Below, one piece after another: positions 37,994 through 51,519 of a stretch of 64,000 bases of DNA. Under the pieces are notes generated by a model. The model had not been told where the DNA came from and made no database searches. It saw nothing but the letters and a program-made list of their open reading frames with translations. The translations under genes and the position numbers were made by a program. This DNA comes from Pholis gunnellus (lineage: Eukaryota; Chordata; Actinopteri; Perciformes; Pholidae), in assembly GCA_910591455.2 (NCBI GenBank), contig OU342806.1:16622841-16686840 (forward strand), in the 5' to 3' direction. Position 1 is the stretch's first letter; every line of letters begins with the position of its first letter.

Positions 37994-38266
37994 ATTACAA
38001 TATGGTTTGTGACACAATTTATTTTCCCCATTTTCATTGAAAAACATATTTAAATGATTGTGATTTTTGCAGCGATCTGTACCAAACAAAGATGTTTTCT
38101 TAAGTCTGTAGAATATGATGTGTAGGCCAGGACATCTCTGCAGCACGACAATATATAATTTAAAATGGTATTTTGACACACATTATATTTTTAATAAATA
38201 TTGTGCATCTGAAAATTGCATATCGAGTTTTCAATAAAAATGTTGATGTATTGTTCAACCCTAGTT
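37736..38266. mobile_element. Decayed hAT-like non-autonomous DNA element
   Basis: The left end, CGGGGTGCAACGGATCACAA, and the right end, TGTTCAACCCTAGT (read inverted, ACTAGGGTTGAACA), resemble the TAGGG-TGCAAC-type termini of fish hAT elements. The interior has CACGGTTCAGATCGTG-like repeats and a (TA)n(CA)n run at 37949-37993. Part of the right half (CATTGAAAAACAT...AAATGATTGTGAT) recurs at 46395-46435. It may be two nested elements. There is no transposase. Confidence 0.45.
37949..37993. repeat. Compound (TA)n(CA)n microsatellite
   Basis: TA units at 37949-37966 switch into CA units to 37993. It lies inside the hAT-like relic. Confidence 0.95.
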
Positions 38267-38327
38267 TGATGGATCTCTCTCTCTCTCTCAACCTTTAACT
38301 GGAGCCTTACTCAGCATCCACAGGGCA

Positions 38328-38503
38328 AGGGACAGGGTGCACCCTGGGCAGGTAGCCAGTAAACCACATGGGCTTTCTGACAAACACAGTGACACTAATG
38401 CACAAAATAAAATTGTTAGATTATAGGAGGGCATGCAAAATCCAAACAGAAAGCGAACAGCAGATTTGAACCCAGGTCCGTCTGGCTGTGAGGCGACATT
38501 GAA
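38328..38503 (+). mobile_element. Ubiquitous fish interspersed repeat, decayed
   Basis: ACAGGGTGCACCCTGGGCAG, GTAGCCAGT, GGGCATGCAAAATCCAAACA, GAAAGCG and then TTTGAACCCAGG and CTGTGAGGCGACA follow the order of a repeat very common in fish (CCTGGACAGGTCGCCAGTC ... ATGCAAACTCCACACAGAAA ... GAACCCAGGACC ... CTGTGAGGCGACAGTGC). The middle is eroded. The class is uncertain to me, probably LINE-linked. Confidence 0.65.
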
Positions 38504-39837
38504 CAAACCATGATAATGGCGGATATGATAATCAGGGGAGGGATTAGAGACAGGATGTTCGGGGATGTAGTACCTCTGAATCTGCAATGAATAAGTAATG
38601 ATTCCACCCTTACTAACGGGAAAATAATCTCCTACCTACTATTATACCGAACCGTGGTGATGACATAAAAGAGGTTTAAATAATGATATCCCATGTAAGG
38701 TACCTGTGGGATAAGTTGTATTAATTCTGACAGCGTCCATACACAAAACATCTTGAAATAAAAGATTTTGGCAAATTACTTTAATTGGACTGTACGGTTT
38801 GTAGGTGATGGAATAGAGTAAAACCATCAACAATAAAAAAAAAAGCTGAAAAACCGGACTTTGAAGGCGGTTATGCATCAGAAGAAGAGAGAAGGGATTT
38901 GTTGTTCAGTCCTTCCCACCCAGCAAACACCTTTCGACACAGACCGTCACTGCGTCTGGACTATGACTAAAGCCACCTCTTCGCGGCCACACAACGAGAG
39001 AAATATGCAAATATTTTAACACAGCCGCTCAGCGAATAAATGAATCCATGCATGGGTTAGTGCAGGCTGACACCCTGAATATCATTAGATAGCATGGACG
39101 TCCTCATGTTGACATACCCAGACGCTGTTGGGTGTGCGCAATAGCGGGGAGTGAAAGGCGGGTTCAGGCGCATCGTTCATCATTATTACCGCGACATCTC
39201 GCCCAGCTGCGTCGCGGAGTGACAGCTCTCTTTAACGCGTTTCTAAAGAACTGTTCTTCTAAGGTGGTAATGTGAAGACACCCAATAAGTGCGGCTATTA
39301 AGTGACCAGGAGCACTCTCGCCACTATAAACACACTGATAATACTCCCGAAATGTTCACAGACTGCCAGTGGAGAGGTAGAAGCCGGCTTGGCAAACGAT
39401 GCCTCTTAACAGCCACTAAAATTATGTATCTGTAATATAATGCTGCTAATATAACAACCACCCACTGCACTGAACAAATGTGCTGCTGTTAAACGTACCT
39501 CTATAGCTGAGACCATACTGTCTGTCAGAACATTAGTATACATCGGAACTACAAATGTATCTTTCACCAAGTAGCTTCCACTGTCCTTAAAAGCGCACTC
39601 TTGGTGCAGACACAAATCAACAGCCTTTCATTTTGTGTGCAGTTTTGACAAGTGAGAGTGGAATATTTCATATGCTTGGAAGCAGCAGGTTTAATAGGCC
39701 TGAGGACCTTAAATAACAGTCAAAAGTAGCACATAAAATGTTCTAACAAGGCTATGACATCGACAATATAATGTTTATTATGTCTGTGGCTCAGCTGCAT
39801 AATAGCAAGATATGTGTTTTATATATAAACTACAGGC

Positions 39838-40130
39838 TTTGAAGTAGCTCTGCATAGTAAAGGGATCCTCCACTAATTTAACACATCAATCAGTTTATAC
39901 GTTGTAGGGACTCTAATGTCTTCTGTGGCTCTGGGAGGAGAAGTCTAAAATAAGTAACCTGAGTGATGTCAACAGGGTTATCTTGTAGACAACAAATCTT
40001 CAACAGAAGGTCTGCAGTACAAAGTGTGGGTGTAAATTTGTACCGGGCTGACAGGGTCTAACAAAGAGATGCTATGGAGTTGCAACACAGGAAGTGTGGG
40101 ATCCAATAGTTTATTGAGCTTGACTAATAC
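39838..40130. mobile_element. Possible interspersed repeat
   Basis: AAAGGGATCCTCCACTAATT, TAACACATCAATCAG, CTTCTGTGGCTCTGGGAGGA, GGTTATCTTGTAGACAACAA and TTGCAACACAGGAAGTGTGG look like successive blocks of a non-autonomous repeat seen in perch-like fish. There is no second copy in this window to confirm it. Confidence 0.4.
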
Positions 40131-40589
40131 TAGAAACTAAAAGCCTGGATTGATTTAGCATCAATTTAGAAAATTCTTCCCTTGATCTGTCTGGTTTGAA
40201 TCACCCTTAAATTGTAAACCACAATAGACACATACAACCTAGAGATGCCCAGCAGCTGGTATCCAAGGCTCCAGACTTAACGCCTTTCACAAAAAAATGA
40301 TATTTAACGGCCCAAAATCAGTGTGAACCATCCAAAATTCTAAATGTTACCTTTTTACTTTGTTATTGTCATCTAAGATGGATATTCGCATTAAAATACA
40401 CAATTCAAATAACTCAGAAATAAATGGTTGTATTTTCATTTAAATATTTGCTTTGTTAAAAAACAATGATTGGTCTGTTTTAAGTTTTAAGTCTGTATTT
40501 TAAGCTGCATAGAGCAAGTGTTAGTAAGTTAAACAGGTCAGAATTGCTTCACTAATATCTATTTGACATTGCTGTGAAAACGTCTCCTT

Positions 40590-40830
40590 CAAACCGCCGG
40601 AATTATTCAAGTTTCTCGCCAAAAACTAAATTCTTTAAGATTAAATTTGAACACATTACATTTACTTTCTTAGCGTGTCGCGCCTGAGCAACCGCACGTG
40701 CAGAGTGGCGCGTAGTACTAGTTCTAATGCGCGCAGGACAAAACAAAGTTGAATTTCCCTGCAGAGCTTTTGGACAGTTGTGACGACTAGAGAGATGTAC
40801 ATTTACTTTGCCTGCAGTGGGGGGGCGGCC
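40590..40830. other. CpG-rich patch without promoter evidence
   Basis: CpG is unusually frequent (GTGTCGCGCCTGAGC, CCGCACGTG, GTGGCGCG, ATGCGCGC). It is too short and too AT-rich at the edges for a classical CpG island. No TATA box, splice donor or signal-peptide frame was found on either strand. Confidence 0.3.
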
Positions 40831-41423
40831 GAACAAATCAATTGATCTCTTTCCATTATTAATTGCTGCTGAACAAAAGGAGCACTTAGCCAACAAATAG
40901 CAGTAATCCACAGGAGACAAGGAGTTAAAGTGTGGCCTTAAGGTGTGCGCGTGTGTGTCTATGTGGACTTGACTTACGTAGTAGTGAGATGTTATTTACG
41001 CACTGATGACTTCATTCACCGGACTGATGACCCGCTTCTGCTCAGCCAATTAAACATCAAAACTATTTCTGTTGCCTCCCATTAGAAAGAAGCGCGTTGA
41101 ATAGCGCCACTGAAACCATTTTAACACATCGACGAGAAGGGAAAATAGGACAAAACAGAGACAACAGGGGCCAGAAGAGGAGAGGCGGAACGAGGCTGAA
41201 GATTAAGATGCGGTAAAAGAGCGCAATGTGAAGTGCACTCAAAGCCTGGGGGGGGCACAAAAGGGAAGATAGGATCACACAAGGGCAAAGACCGGGCAGG
41301 AGGTGAGCTTTCACATTGAATCTGTGGAAGCGACGATGGCAGATTCTGCCATCCAACCAATACCGAGTTTATGGGTGCGTAACATCTCAGGGAGCGAACA
41401 CGCGGCCTCAAGCAGCGAATGTA

Positions 41424-41438
41424 CCCCCCCCCCCCCCC
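41424..41438. repeat. C15 homopolymer
   Basis: Fifteen consecutive C on the plus strand. Confidence 0.93.
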
Positions 41439-42164
41439 GCTGAGTCTACAGGCATAAAGAATGCGGGTGAGAGGTAGGATGGGGACCAGGCAACATGGCA
41501 GTGCGATAGAGATCATTTACACCTCATCACCTTCTCATCCTCTCTCTCTCTCTCCGTCACTCCCCCTCATGGTGAGACAGGCTTTGGCGATAAGTCATTA
41601 TGGCAGACCACACTTGGGTAATTGGGGCAAGGAAAGAAGAGCAATCTGTGGCACGAGAGGGGTGGCACTATGACCTGTATCTCTTTCCATCTCTTGAAAG
41701 CCATTAGCCACAGTAGGCGTTGAACTGCCTGCCGTATTTGCTGCACACATATTTGGATTTCATAAATGTAGATATTTCACAGCATAATCACCCTTATCCT
41801 GCCAGAGAGGCGTCTTTAGGGGGTTGGGTTCTCAGTTTGTACCGTACGAGAGCAGACAGCATGTGGGTTGCCATTAATGCATAACATTTCAGATGCGTGT
41901 TCAGTGCACAAGTCCCACTTTTTAGGCATTTTGCGGCACTACAGTCTCGATCAAGAGAAGTAGAAATTCATTAAATCCAAAACATTATTGGTCAGATTTA
42001 ATTAAATTGTGTGTTTTCTTAAAGATTCTTTGCATCTCTGACACTGTTTTTGTACTTACGGTTGGAGAATAATTCTTTTTTTTATGTTGTTGCTCCTTTA
42101 GTGCCTCAGCAGTCTCTAGCCTTATTGTAATGTATAAAGAGAAATGTTCTTCACAGGGTGATAA

Positions 42165-42246
42165 ACAGCACTGTATCGACTGATACTTCCAATACTCTGA
42201 GCTGAAGTGTACCGGAGGAGAAAATGTAGGATCGGTGCAGCCCTAA
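42165..42246 (-). mobile_element. Terminus of a hAT-like element
   Basis: Read on the minus strand it begins TAGGGCTGCACCGATCCTAC. This closely resembles the TAGGGCTGCAACGATTA terminus of abundant fish hAT-derived repeats. Only this end is recognisable. Confidence 0.4.
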
Positions 42247-42611
42247 CACACAAGTTTGGTTCGGGGGTTTGTTCAAGAGCTGTATGATCGTCTGACTGCT
42301 CATGTTTTTTGCCTCGAAGCCACTTCTTAGCGATGTCACCGCGTTCCCAAGTCTCAGCAATTTACTTGCTCACTGTAATGCTGTTATTACCGACAGACAG
42401 GACGGCTACAACTGTGGAAATAAGACACAAGTTGTGATAAACGAGAATTATCTTTGAAAATAAATCTGGCTGATATTTTCTCAGATCACAACAACATTGA
42501 TGAAGTAACAGACAGTGACAGAGGAAACAGAACGAGCAGCGACACGTAGAACAGCGATGAAAGAGAGCAAGGATGGGAGCAGATAAGCCCACAGCATCTT
42601 CAGGGCATCCC

Positions 42612-42766
<155 letters not shown>

Positions 42767-42899
42767 TCACACAGCTACCGTAGCAGTGGCTAACAAAGGC
42801 TATCATGCATAAAGCCTCGCTCGCTGCTCTGGCCCCCGGCTTCCGAGGATTGTAGATGCTGTCATTTCTAAATCGCCTGAGGAATCTCAAAAAGAGAGA

Positions 42900-45800
42900 G
42901 ACATAAAGGGAAGCCTGAGGTTCAGCAGACCGGATGGATATACACTACATCTACTCATGACGTTGTGAGTTTAAGTCTGCTTCACAGTCCATTACGCTCT
43001 CAGCGACTCCATTTCTCTCTTTATTTCCTGTTAGACGCCGCTGTACAATGGCCCATGATGTGACTGAAGTTAAGTGAAAACTGATCCAAAATCTAGACTG
43101 CACTTTGAACATCAGACATCATCAGATGAGAACAGCCCTGAGGGGTAGAGGATGGAAACTATGCTACTGATATTTGGTTTTATTTTAAACAACACAAAAT
43201 CCTGTGTCAAAGGGATACTTCTTTTGCTCGTTTGCCATGTGAAAGGATGGGCTTGAAGTTGTATTTGCTTGTGTCCTTCTGGAAGTCCAGCTCCATTTAG
43301 AGCACACAGAGACTAAATGAATATTGATCTTCTCATTTGACTGAAGGTTAGAGGGCAAACAAGTTAATTTCAAAACATGTTAGGAATGTTTCTTTTGATT
43401 GTCTTATATCCCAAGATTTCTAAATCAGGCGTTTCTTTTTTATCTTTCATGCTGAATTAGATCACATTTATTGCAACTTTATTAGAACCATTTGTGATTT
43501 ATTGCAAAACAGATGTTGTGGCAATAGCTTTTTTTCTTTTTTGCAGAGACATCAAATATTTTTAAAATGATGCGACATAATGTGGGCTAAGCTTATTTTT
43601 ATAATGGCCTCTAAACCAAATACTGCCACCTGATATGTTTTAAACCGGGTGTAACATCCTCCTTATAATCAGACATTCAGTTTCTACTTCAATAATTCAG
43701 CAACACCTTGCTCACAAAAAACATAAACACTGATTCTGTCCTCTAATTTTCACACCTTACAGTAAAAAAAAGCACATTATGTTATAAACTCATGAGGTTG
43801 TTGGAACTCCAACAAAAAAAAAGATGCCCTGAATCACTTGACTCATTTTCCACCTTCATGATGCATACATCACATTTTCCCAAATGTGGGCTGCTGTTTT
43901 TTTTTTCCTCTCACGTCTAATTAATGCAGATTTATTGCACATGCATGCATGCACACTCTCACACACATACACACTCTTGGAGGAATAAAATGCTTACAAG
44001 CACACTCTCTCTCTCTCTCCCTCCCTCTTTCTATCTCTCTCTCCTCCACCCCATCCTATCCCAGCACACCCACATACATACACTACATGCATATCATCCC
44101 GGCTTAATCTAATCCATTAGTCATATTAAGCAGATGCGGCAGTTTATATGGACCAGACATCTCTATCTACCATCAGCAGCTGGTGAGTTCCCCCAACCAA
44201 AACTGAAACCTGTAATACATTATTACATATTATGTATATCATTATGACTCACTGACTGTAAAGTAGGAATATCAGCACAACACCTTATTCGAAAACATAC
44301 CAAGATGCAGCTCTGTGTCACTCTTTGTGTGTGAGCGCTGTGTTTTGGAGAGTTTTCGGCAGCCAGCTGAGGGGCTGCGGTGGGTATTGGGCCTGAGACA
44401 GCTGGTGTAATGACATTTTCGCAGCGAGCGACAGAACAGCGTGTTATTTTCTTTTCACGGATGGTATGCCCATAGATTTAGAAAGGCTCAAACAGGCATT
44501 CTCATTCAAATCAATATTCTCAACAGAGGTCATTTAGCCGAAATGAGATGGAGGGAAAGAGGGGATTATCAGTGTGTTATAAAACAGGGCATCAGCAAAG
44601 TGTTCGAGACTTATGTTTAATGTAATACAGAAGAAAAAGTTTCATTTCACTTCATTTCATTCCGCTGACCCACGCCAGGGGAATCTGGGCTAAAACGCTT
44701 TTTTGTGCAGTTTACTCGCGTTCTGAATGCACAATCACATTCCCAGTAATATTTTGAAGATAATGTTCGACAACACTGACTTCTCATGTTCCATACAGAC
44801 GCAAACCCCACCAGGAAGAGCCGTTACAACGGATTTCAGCTGCATGATGGTGGCACATGCAGCGCCTGTGGTGTTGTTGCCACAGATGAGCGCCCTGAGA
44901 TTCAGCATCCCACTGTCTCTCTCCACATGAGGTCACATGTGAGTTTAGCTGCACCTGGGTCACATTTCAGACACACAGAGGCATTCAACACAGCCCAGTC
45001 TGACGCAAGCACAGGTAACATATTTGGTTATTAATATATAACAACTATTTCCAGAGAAGACGAGGACAGGCTGGGACAAGCAGAAATCTATCAGGTTGGC
45101 TTCGTAAACAATGTCCGATAATAACAGCCGACTTCATCAATGAGCTGGATGAATTTAGGCAGGATGGATATGCCACAGCTTGAATTTGAGTCCTGCTTGC
45201 GACCTTTGTATCCATTGATCATCACTATATGTGAAAATAGATGTATGGATACTGGGAATAGGTCATTTCTATGATAATAACATTGATCTAAACTTCTAGA
45301 GCAGCTACAGCCAAATTGCCCCAACATAACTACATTCACTGAAATTGGTTCAGCAGCGTAATGGCTTATCACAGCTCTGCAGCAGTAACCGTTTTACATC
45401 ACTGATTAATCGAGCAATTTAAAATAAATGGTCATAAATAATGCATTTGGCGTATTTTGATTGACCAGTAACCAAAAACTGTTGAATATAATGATATATA
45501 ATGAGGGGAAGGCAACTAAATCTTCACATTAGGAAAGTTAGTCAGTGTTTGTATATTGTTCTCAGGATTCAATCAATCTTCTAATCATGTTTAGCTCATT
45601 CCTGCTGTATTTACAGAAGTACCTTTTGCATCAATAAGCTTTTGCCAATTTCTTAGTTTTCCTGAATGGAGCCCAGAGAGATCAATGTTGTGTTTGAACA
45701 GTAAATCTTTATGATGTCAGTGAAATAGTTTTACTGGCACCTATCTAGCGCTGGTAAACCTATAATTTAGTGTTCAGGCAAATGCAATGTGTTGAAATGG

Positions 45801-46290
45801 AGATATCCGTGCTTTAAGAGACACCATTGTGATAGAATCATAGCTTATCCTGAATCCGCTGACAAAATAGCACGTAATATATTGGATTCATTGTTATCTA
45901 CCTGAATACATCCTAGACTATTATTCCAACAATATTCATATGTAGATAAAAAAAAAGCCAATTGTTAACTACTACAGGAATGCCGTAATGTTTGTGTTTT
46001 GTCATGTGTTTCTTGTTCGCTAGGCCGCGAATGCATTTTGTTGTGCAACAAAATGGCAATAAATGATCCTTAAATCACATCAAGGACAAAAATACTGGCC
46101 ACAGTAACGAAAACTCCTTCAGGCACACTTGAGTACAGCAAAGAAAAAAAGAAAAAGGTATACACTTCAATTGTGCTGCCTGTGTTTTGATCAATTATCC
46201 ATGAACCAGCTCCAGGCAGAGGAATCCAGGTTTCCTGTAAAATTCCAAGTAATTTCAATAGTAAGCTGAAGTCTAGCTTCTGTTTTACTT
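42900..46290. other. Stretch without a recognisable gene
   Basis: AT-rich single-copy DNA with a TC-rich run at 44005-44043. A block at 44320-44570 (GCTGGTGTAATGACATTTTC, GTCATTTAGCCGAAATGAGA) looks like a conserved non-coding element. The frame at 44786-45034 shows no domain. Confidence 0.5.
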
Positions 46291-46299
46291 GTAGCTGAT

Positions 46300-46445
46300 C
46301 TGTATTTGAAAAATAAAGAATTGTTATTAATTTGCAACATTGCAATTGCGATATGATTTGCGATATTAGAGGAAATGATCATTTTTACATCATTAATCAT
46401 TGAAAAACATTAAAATGATTATGTGATGTTTGTTTTTTGACACCT
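46300..46445. mobile_element. Fragment of the repeat shared with 38020-38070
   Basis: GCGATATGATTTGCGATATT followed by CATTGAAAAACAT and AAATGATTATGTGAT. The latter pair recurs at 38033-38065 in the same order. The motif is typical of hAT-derived fish repeats. Boundaries are unclear. Confidence 0.4.
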
Positions 46446-47066
46446 CTATCAAATAGAGATTTGCTAACTATAGGCTGTATTGTGATTTTGTTCCATTTCT
46501 CATACATGGTTCTTTTTTTCTGTCTTTCTTATTAGCATTCAATGAGTTTTGCCTTTTAGTCAAAGCTTTGTGGGAGCTAAGTCAAAAAAATAGATATTCA
46601 ACATTTCAATGGCTCAAGCAGGTCCAAGAAAAATGGCACAAAATCTACGCAATTTACACTGTCTGACCCACATCCACTGAACATCGGGAGTTCAATAGCT
46701 GCCTTGTCTTACCAATTCAATCAGGTTTCATGAACTGAAGCTATAGAACAGATCAAGACTTGCAGTGTTAAAAATCTGAAAATAAATCCTGAAATACCTT
46801 CAAATGAAACTGCGTATTTTCCCGGGATGCTGCTTTCTAGGCCAAAACAGTTTTAAAAATAACTCCCTCGTCTCAACAAACTGGTGGGAAAAAAAAAGTA
46901 ACTTCATGTTGGCATCTGTGTACTTTCTTTGGAGAGACTTCCTTGTCATTTTTCTTTTTCTTCTCGTCACTGCAGACGTTTGAGTACTTATAGGGTCAAG
47001 GCTGTTTGTTGCGGTTTGGCCTTGAATCCTCAAAGGAGAGGCAGGAAGTGAAAACTACAAAACTAA

Positions 47067-47083
47067 AGAGAGAGAGAGAGAGA
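47067..47083. repeat. (GA)n run
   Basis: A short GA run. A similar one lies at 47913-47933. Confidence 0.85.
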
Positions 47084-48479
47084 CGCCTCTCCTTTTTCTC
47101 TCGTTGTTAATACTGGTTCTACGGCGAGCTGCAAAGAAGGATGCGGACATTTTCACTTGACACATAAAAGGTCTTTCTTTCTTTCTGTCACACATTTATT
47201 AAAATAAGAAATCAATTTACAAAAAGCCGACTCTTGCTTTCCTTCTCACTTTCTCCTCAGGGAGAGCTCTATCAACATGTCCCCGCGGCATCATTAGCGG
47301 TCTCCGAGGATACACAGAGGCCTGGTTAGGCCTATGAGTGCCCCTGGGTTTATTCCCACCTGTGTCTCATGATTTGCTTACTTCCTTCCATGTTTATCCA
47401 CCTGTTATTTCAGCAGCTGGTACCTGTTATCCCTTCATAAACAAATAGTCACGTAGTTACTATTCACATGTTTTTCCAGTAACATTAAAAAAAGACTGCA
47501 GTTGAGCTGAAACGAAAAGGGGAAGTTCCTAAAAAGTCATTTGGCCACTTGGTTACAGAGGGAAGTAATAGCTTTTTCATATAAAAGTCAATTTAAAAAA
47601 ACAAAGTAAATACTTCCACAGAAGATTTTGATGGCTTATTTCAGAATGAAAAGCATTCAATTAAGCCGTTTACACACAGACGTGTTAAAATGCAATTTTC
47701 CATATTGAACCGAAAAACGCAATATATTGTGATAAACTACTTAAATAGTTGACATCAAGCACGTTTTAATGGTTACTTTCCTGGTGCATGTATTTACAGT
47801 TATTAAATTACTGAATATGAATTTAAGTTGGATGCCGAGGCCCAAAGTCCTCCCTCTGTTCAGCAAGGAGAAGATTAATTGGATTTTGGTCAGGCAGAGG
47901 ACAAATATGAACCAGAGAGAGAGAGAGAGAGAGGGCCTGCATGTGTTTATCCATGCAGGAGAGGTAGAGGAGCTCACGCTTTGACCTTGACTGATCACAG
48001 CGCAGGCTGGTTCTGCAGCAGTCAGCACTGCAGACCGTGCAGGTGCGACACTTTAAAGAGCATAGGAGTACAATTTGTGTTGGCTGCTTATTGGTGAAAC
48101 TGATTTTATCTTTTAAAAAACATTTCTAATTTTAGCAACGCTCTGCACAGTCTGTTGTTGACTGGTCACATCCTCTGGTTGAGGATTCAGAGGAGTCAGC
48201 GCTACAAACATGTGGCAAGTAAATAACAAGGAACACAGGGGAGCAACTGCAAGGATCTGAGGTTGATTTTGTGCGGTGCAAATTTTGGTTGGGTGTTTAA
48301 CGAAAAAAAAAAAGAAACAATCATAACACAGGATTCACCAATATCCATGATGGCAATTAGATACATTATGAGGAACACACAAAAAAACAGATGCTGAAAG
48401 CCAACAAATGCACAATAAAAGGAGAGTTGTAGCCTCTATTCTGACCTTTTCAAGTGTTAATTGTCTCATAATATCATCT

Positions 48480-48790
48480 TAATCTCCGAACCCATCGGCT
48501 AACGGTCTGATAACAGATAATCATTTTTGGGCAAGGGGCTATATTGCTGGGGTTCCGGTGTAGCCAGCAAATATTCGGGCAAAGACTTGCCTTTCTGTGC
48601 GCTGCTCGTTGTTTACACTTGAAAGGCGAGCCTGTAGTTCGACACGTGACAGGACTGTTTCTCAAGTAGCCAGTTTACAAGCTCATTTTAAACCAATTAA
48701 AAACCTAATCATCGTCAGATAATAGTCTGTTGGTTCCAAGATTCTATTTTGGCCAATGCGTTCCGCGTCTTTTGCTCTCCACACAAACCC
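48480..48790. other. Single-copy block, candidate conserved non-coding element
   Basis: A double GATA core, GATAACAGATAATC (48509-48522), with CAGCAAATATTCGGGCAAAG and TTTTAAACCAATTAAAAACC. No repeat. The minus-strand frame at 48474-48665 has no domain. Confidence 0.27.
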
Positions 48791-49518
48791 TTTACCTGAA
48801 TTCAACCAAAGCCTGCTCGGATGTGAGTGGTTAAGACTACTCAGACTACAAATGGAAACCAGGACGCTTCCAATACCAAAATCCTGTCCCACCGCCTACA
48901 GATTCTGTATGTGAATGCAGAATCTGTTACTTTCATCTACGCACCTCATCAGTCAGTGTCATGGAAAGTGTGATATTTTGTACATACTAAGCAAACCAAG
49001 TAACAGAGAGTCGTCTTCGTGCTGTCTTTTTCCATTAACATACACACTCCCATATGCATTGTTCAGTCTCATTACCCGTGTTCTGGGATTGCAGATGGAA
49101 ATGTGCGTCTAACCTTCTGCTGAGGCCTGCAGGGGTATCTGTAATACAGAGCATCATACATCCACAACTAGGCCTATTGTTCTGCAATTGAGTGGATAAA
49201 ACGATGGGTGGACAGCAGTAAAAGGAGAGAGGAAGAGAGACATATGAAGATGCCACCCACCCTAGGGGTTAAAGGATAAAAAAAATTACTGAGTGGTGTG
49301 ACAGACGTTAAAATGGAGGTGAGAATGTATTAACTGGATGAGCGGATCATCAAAAACTACAGGGCAGGGACGGGATGTGGTGCCATGTGCATTGGAGGTG
49401 CAAGAGCAATGAACCACATAGAGCAATCTCACTTTTAATATTCTCACAGAAGTCCTACACTGGCTCCCTTAGGAAAGAGGGCAAAAAAAGAGGCAATCCT
49501 CCAACAAAGACAGCTTTC

Positions 49519-49541
49519 TCATCATCATGATGATGATGAGC
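49519..49541. repeat. Palindromic CAT/ATG triplet run
   Basis: CTCATCATCAT and its exact reverse complement are separated by a single G. It is a triplet repeat that switches strand at its centre. The coordinates may be off by a base or two. Confidence 0.85.
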
Positions 49542-50324
49542 ATCGCAGCTAAATCAACTCGTTTCCCCGTCGTTTTGCGGAGCATCTCTGTCTTTAATCA
49601 ACAGTTGCATGCACGTTTTGAATATTACTGAACCCCAAACCACTGACTAATTCACTGACTTACACCCCAAGATTTCTGAGAGTGAGGCGGAGAGAGAGAG
49701 AGAGAAAGAGACCCCACGAAGACCATCTGACACCCCAGGATTAGTGTGACCTAATCTCTAGAGACTGATACCCCATGATTAGACACAGAAGGAAGAAACG
49801 CACGTGTGCGTCTGTGTGTCGGGGATGGGGTGAAGATTAACGATCATTATTAACACAACATATGTCCATTAGTCCTCGTCATGAAGCCTGCTATTATTGC
49901 ACCAAAAGGTTCAGCTGGTTGTCAGAGCTGCCCGCGCTGCACCGCACTCCTGCTACACTGCAGGAGATGTGGTGTGTTGTGCATATATATATTAATGGGG
50001 AGATTAATGCACACTTGATATGGGTCCAAAGCAAAATGACTCACACAGCCTCTTGAGTCTCATTCAATTCACTGTCATTTAAGTGGCATGCATAAGACTT
50101 GAGATGAGACGCACTGCAATGTTGAGTCATTTGGTAACAGGTTAGGAATTCAGAAAACGATCCTATGAAGTACTTCTGGCATTATTTCTATTACACAAGA
50201 TCATGATGTATGTGTGTATGATTAATGGGTTGATGAAGGGATTCTATCTCCTTACTCGGCAGAGGAGATTTGTGCGTACATTGAATGTACCTGCACGAAT
50301 TCAGGCAACACAGAGTACAGTCTA

Positions 50325-50460
50325 GTGCTGAAAGGGACTAGTCAGTCCAAAGAAAGTGACTCAATTAATTTGTAACGCCGTCTAAAAAGCATAAATAACA
50401 AAACATCCACGCATTCCAGCCTCTTCAATATGAGGATTTGCTGCTTTTATGTTTTATGAC
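50325..50460 (+). mobile_element. hAT-derived interspersed repeat, truncated
   Basis: TAGTGCTGAAAGGGACTAGT, TGACTCAATTAATTTGTAAC, ACGCATTCCAGCCTCTTCAA and TATGAGGATTTGCTGC follow the order of the widespread fish repeat that begins TAGTGCTGCAACGA. It abuts the next repeat directly. Confidence 0.6.
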
Positions 50461-50466
50461 AAACAT

Positions 50467-50667
50467 ATGGCTCTTTAGTTGCTAAATGCTCCAAAACCAT
50501 TAAAGTTGTGGGCTGAAAGATGCTAAAACACTCCACTGAGCTGAGGGGGGGCTTCAGAGCCAGGTGGTAATGGGATGTGGGTTTGTCACGCCAAACTGTC
50601 CCTTTCAAATTGCACACATTCATAAAAGTAATTTATTAGATAAAAATATTGATTAGCGCAGCTATAA
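50467..50667 (+). mobile_element. Interspersed teleost repeat, copy 1 of a pair
   Basis: GGCTCTTTAGTTGCTAAATG and CTCCA, AAAGTTG, GGCTGAAAGATGCT, GAGCTGAG, CAGAGCCAGGTGGTAATG and TTTGTCAC match the copy at 53608-53922 in the same order and orientation, with about 120 bp missing near its left end. It is a non-autonomous repeat common in fish. Confidence 0.7.
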
Positions 50668-51519
50668 AGAATAAACCAACCTTTTGAAAAAAGAAATCAA
50701 TAATAATAATTAGTAGTACAGTCCAGATATGTCTGTGCCTTGTCACATTGAATCATCTTTTCTTTCTTTATCCTCCGGCAGAAACATTATTTAGACCAAG
50801 ATTTGGTTTTCTATAAAGCATACTTCTTCCTCATCAACGCTTGGACAAGTAAGACGATGACTAACACTCAAAACACACTTTATCTTATAAATCCAGCAAA
50901 AGTAACGCAAAAATCAAGCCGAGTGGCAAAGTGGGCCAACTGTTTGATTTCGAGCGGTCCTCCAACTTCAGTGCATTCATTATATAATTCGATGTCCTGA
51001 TATAACACCATTCACACAAAATTCAACTTATTACCATGAGAAACTAACTGTATGTTAAGGCTGGCCCGAATGCTTTGAAGCTTTAACCACTGCCAATTGA
51101 TGTCAAAATCCGTATATGAATGCATATGCATCATCCCAAAAAGCAAGATTGACACAGTTGATACTATAGTGAGCCAGCCTGTACTTCTGGTGACGCACTC
51201 TCTCGAACGTTTTTAGTATTCCGCATCAGGAACAAACTTAAGTTTGACACTTGAGGGAGTTTATACACCCCGACACTGCTCTTCAACATTAATGCGAGAC
51301 AGTTATGAGCAATTATATACTACCCAGAGCATCTCAAGGTCACAGGAAGATGCCTTCAGGGTAAAACTTAATATTTTCAATGTGATCGTGTTGAATTTGT
51401 GCCAGCTATTTCAACACATTGGGAGAAGTTTTTCTTTAGTCTAACGTAACATGTTGTTAGCGATGCGAGTTAAGCCACACTATAACCTTACACATCTATT
51501 CCCCTCTAAGTCCGGGTAC

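Noticed and set aside
39120..39260. CpG-containing stretch considered as an lrp8 promoter and first exon
   Set aside because: No signal-peptide frame followed by a donor on the minus strand, and no exon 2 between it and exon 3.
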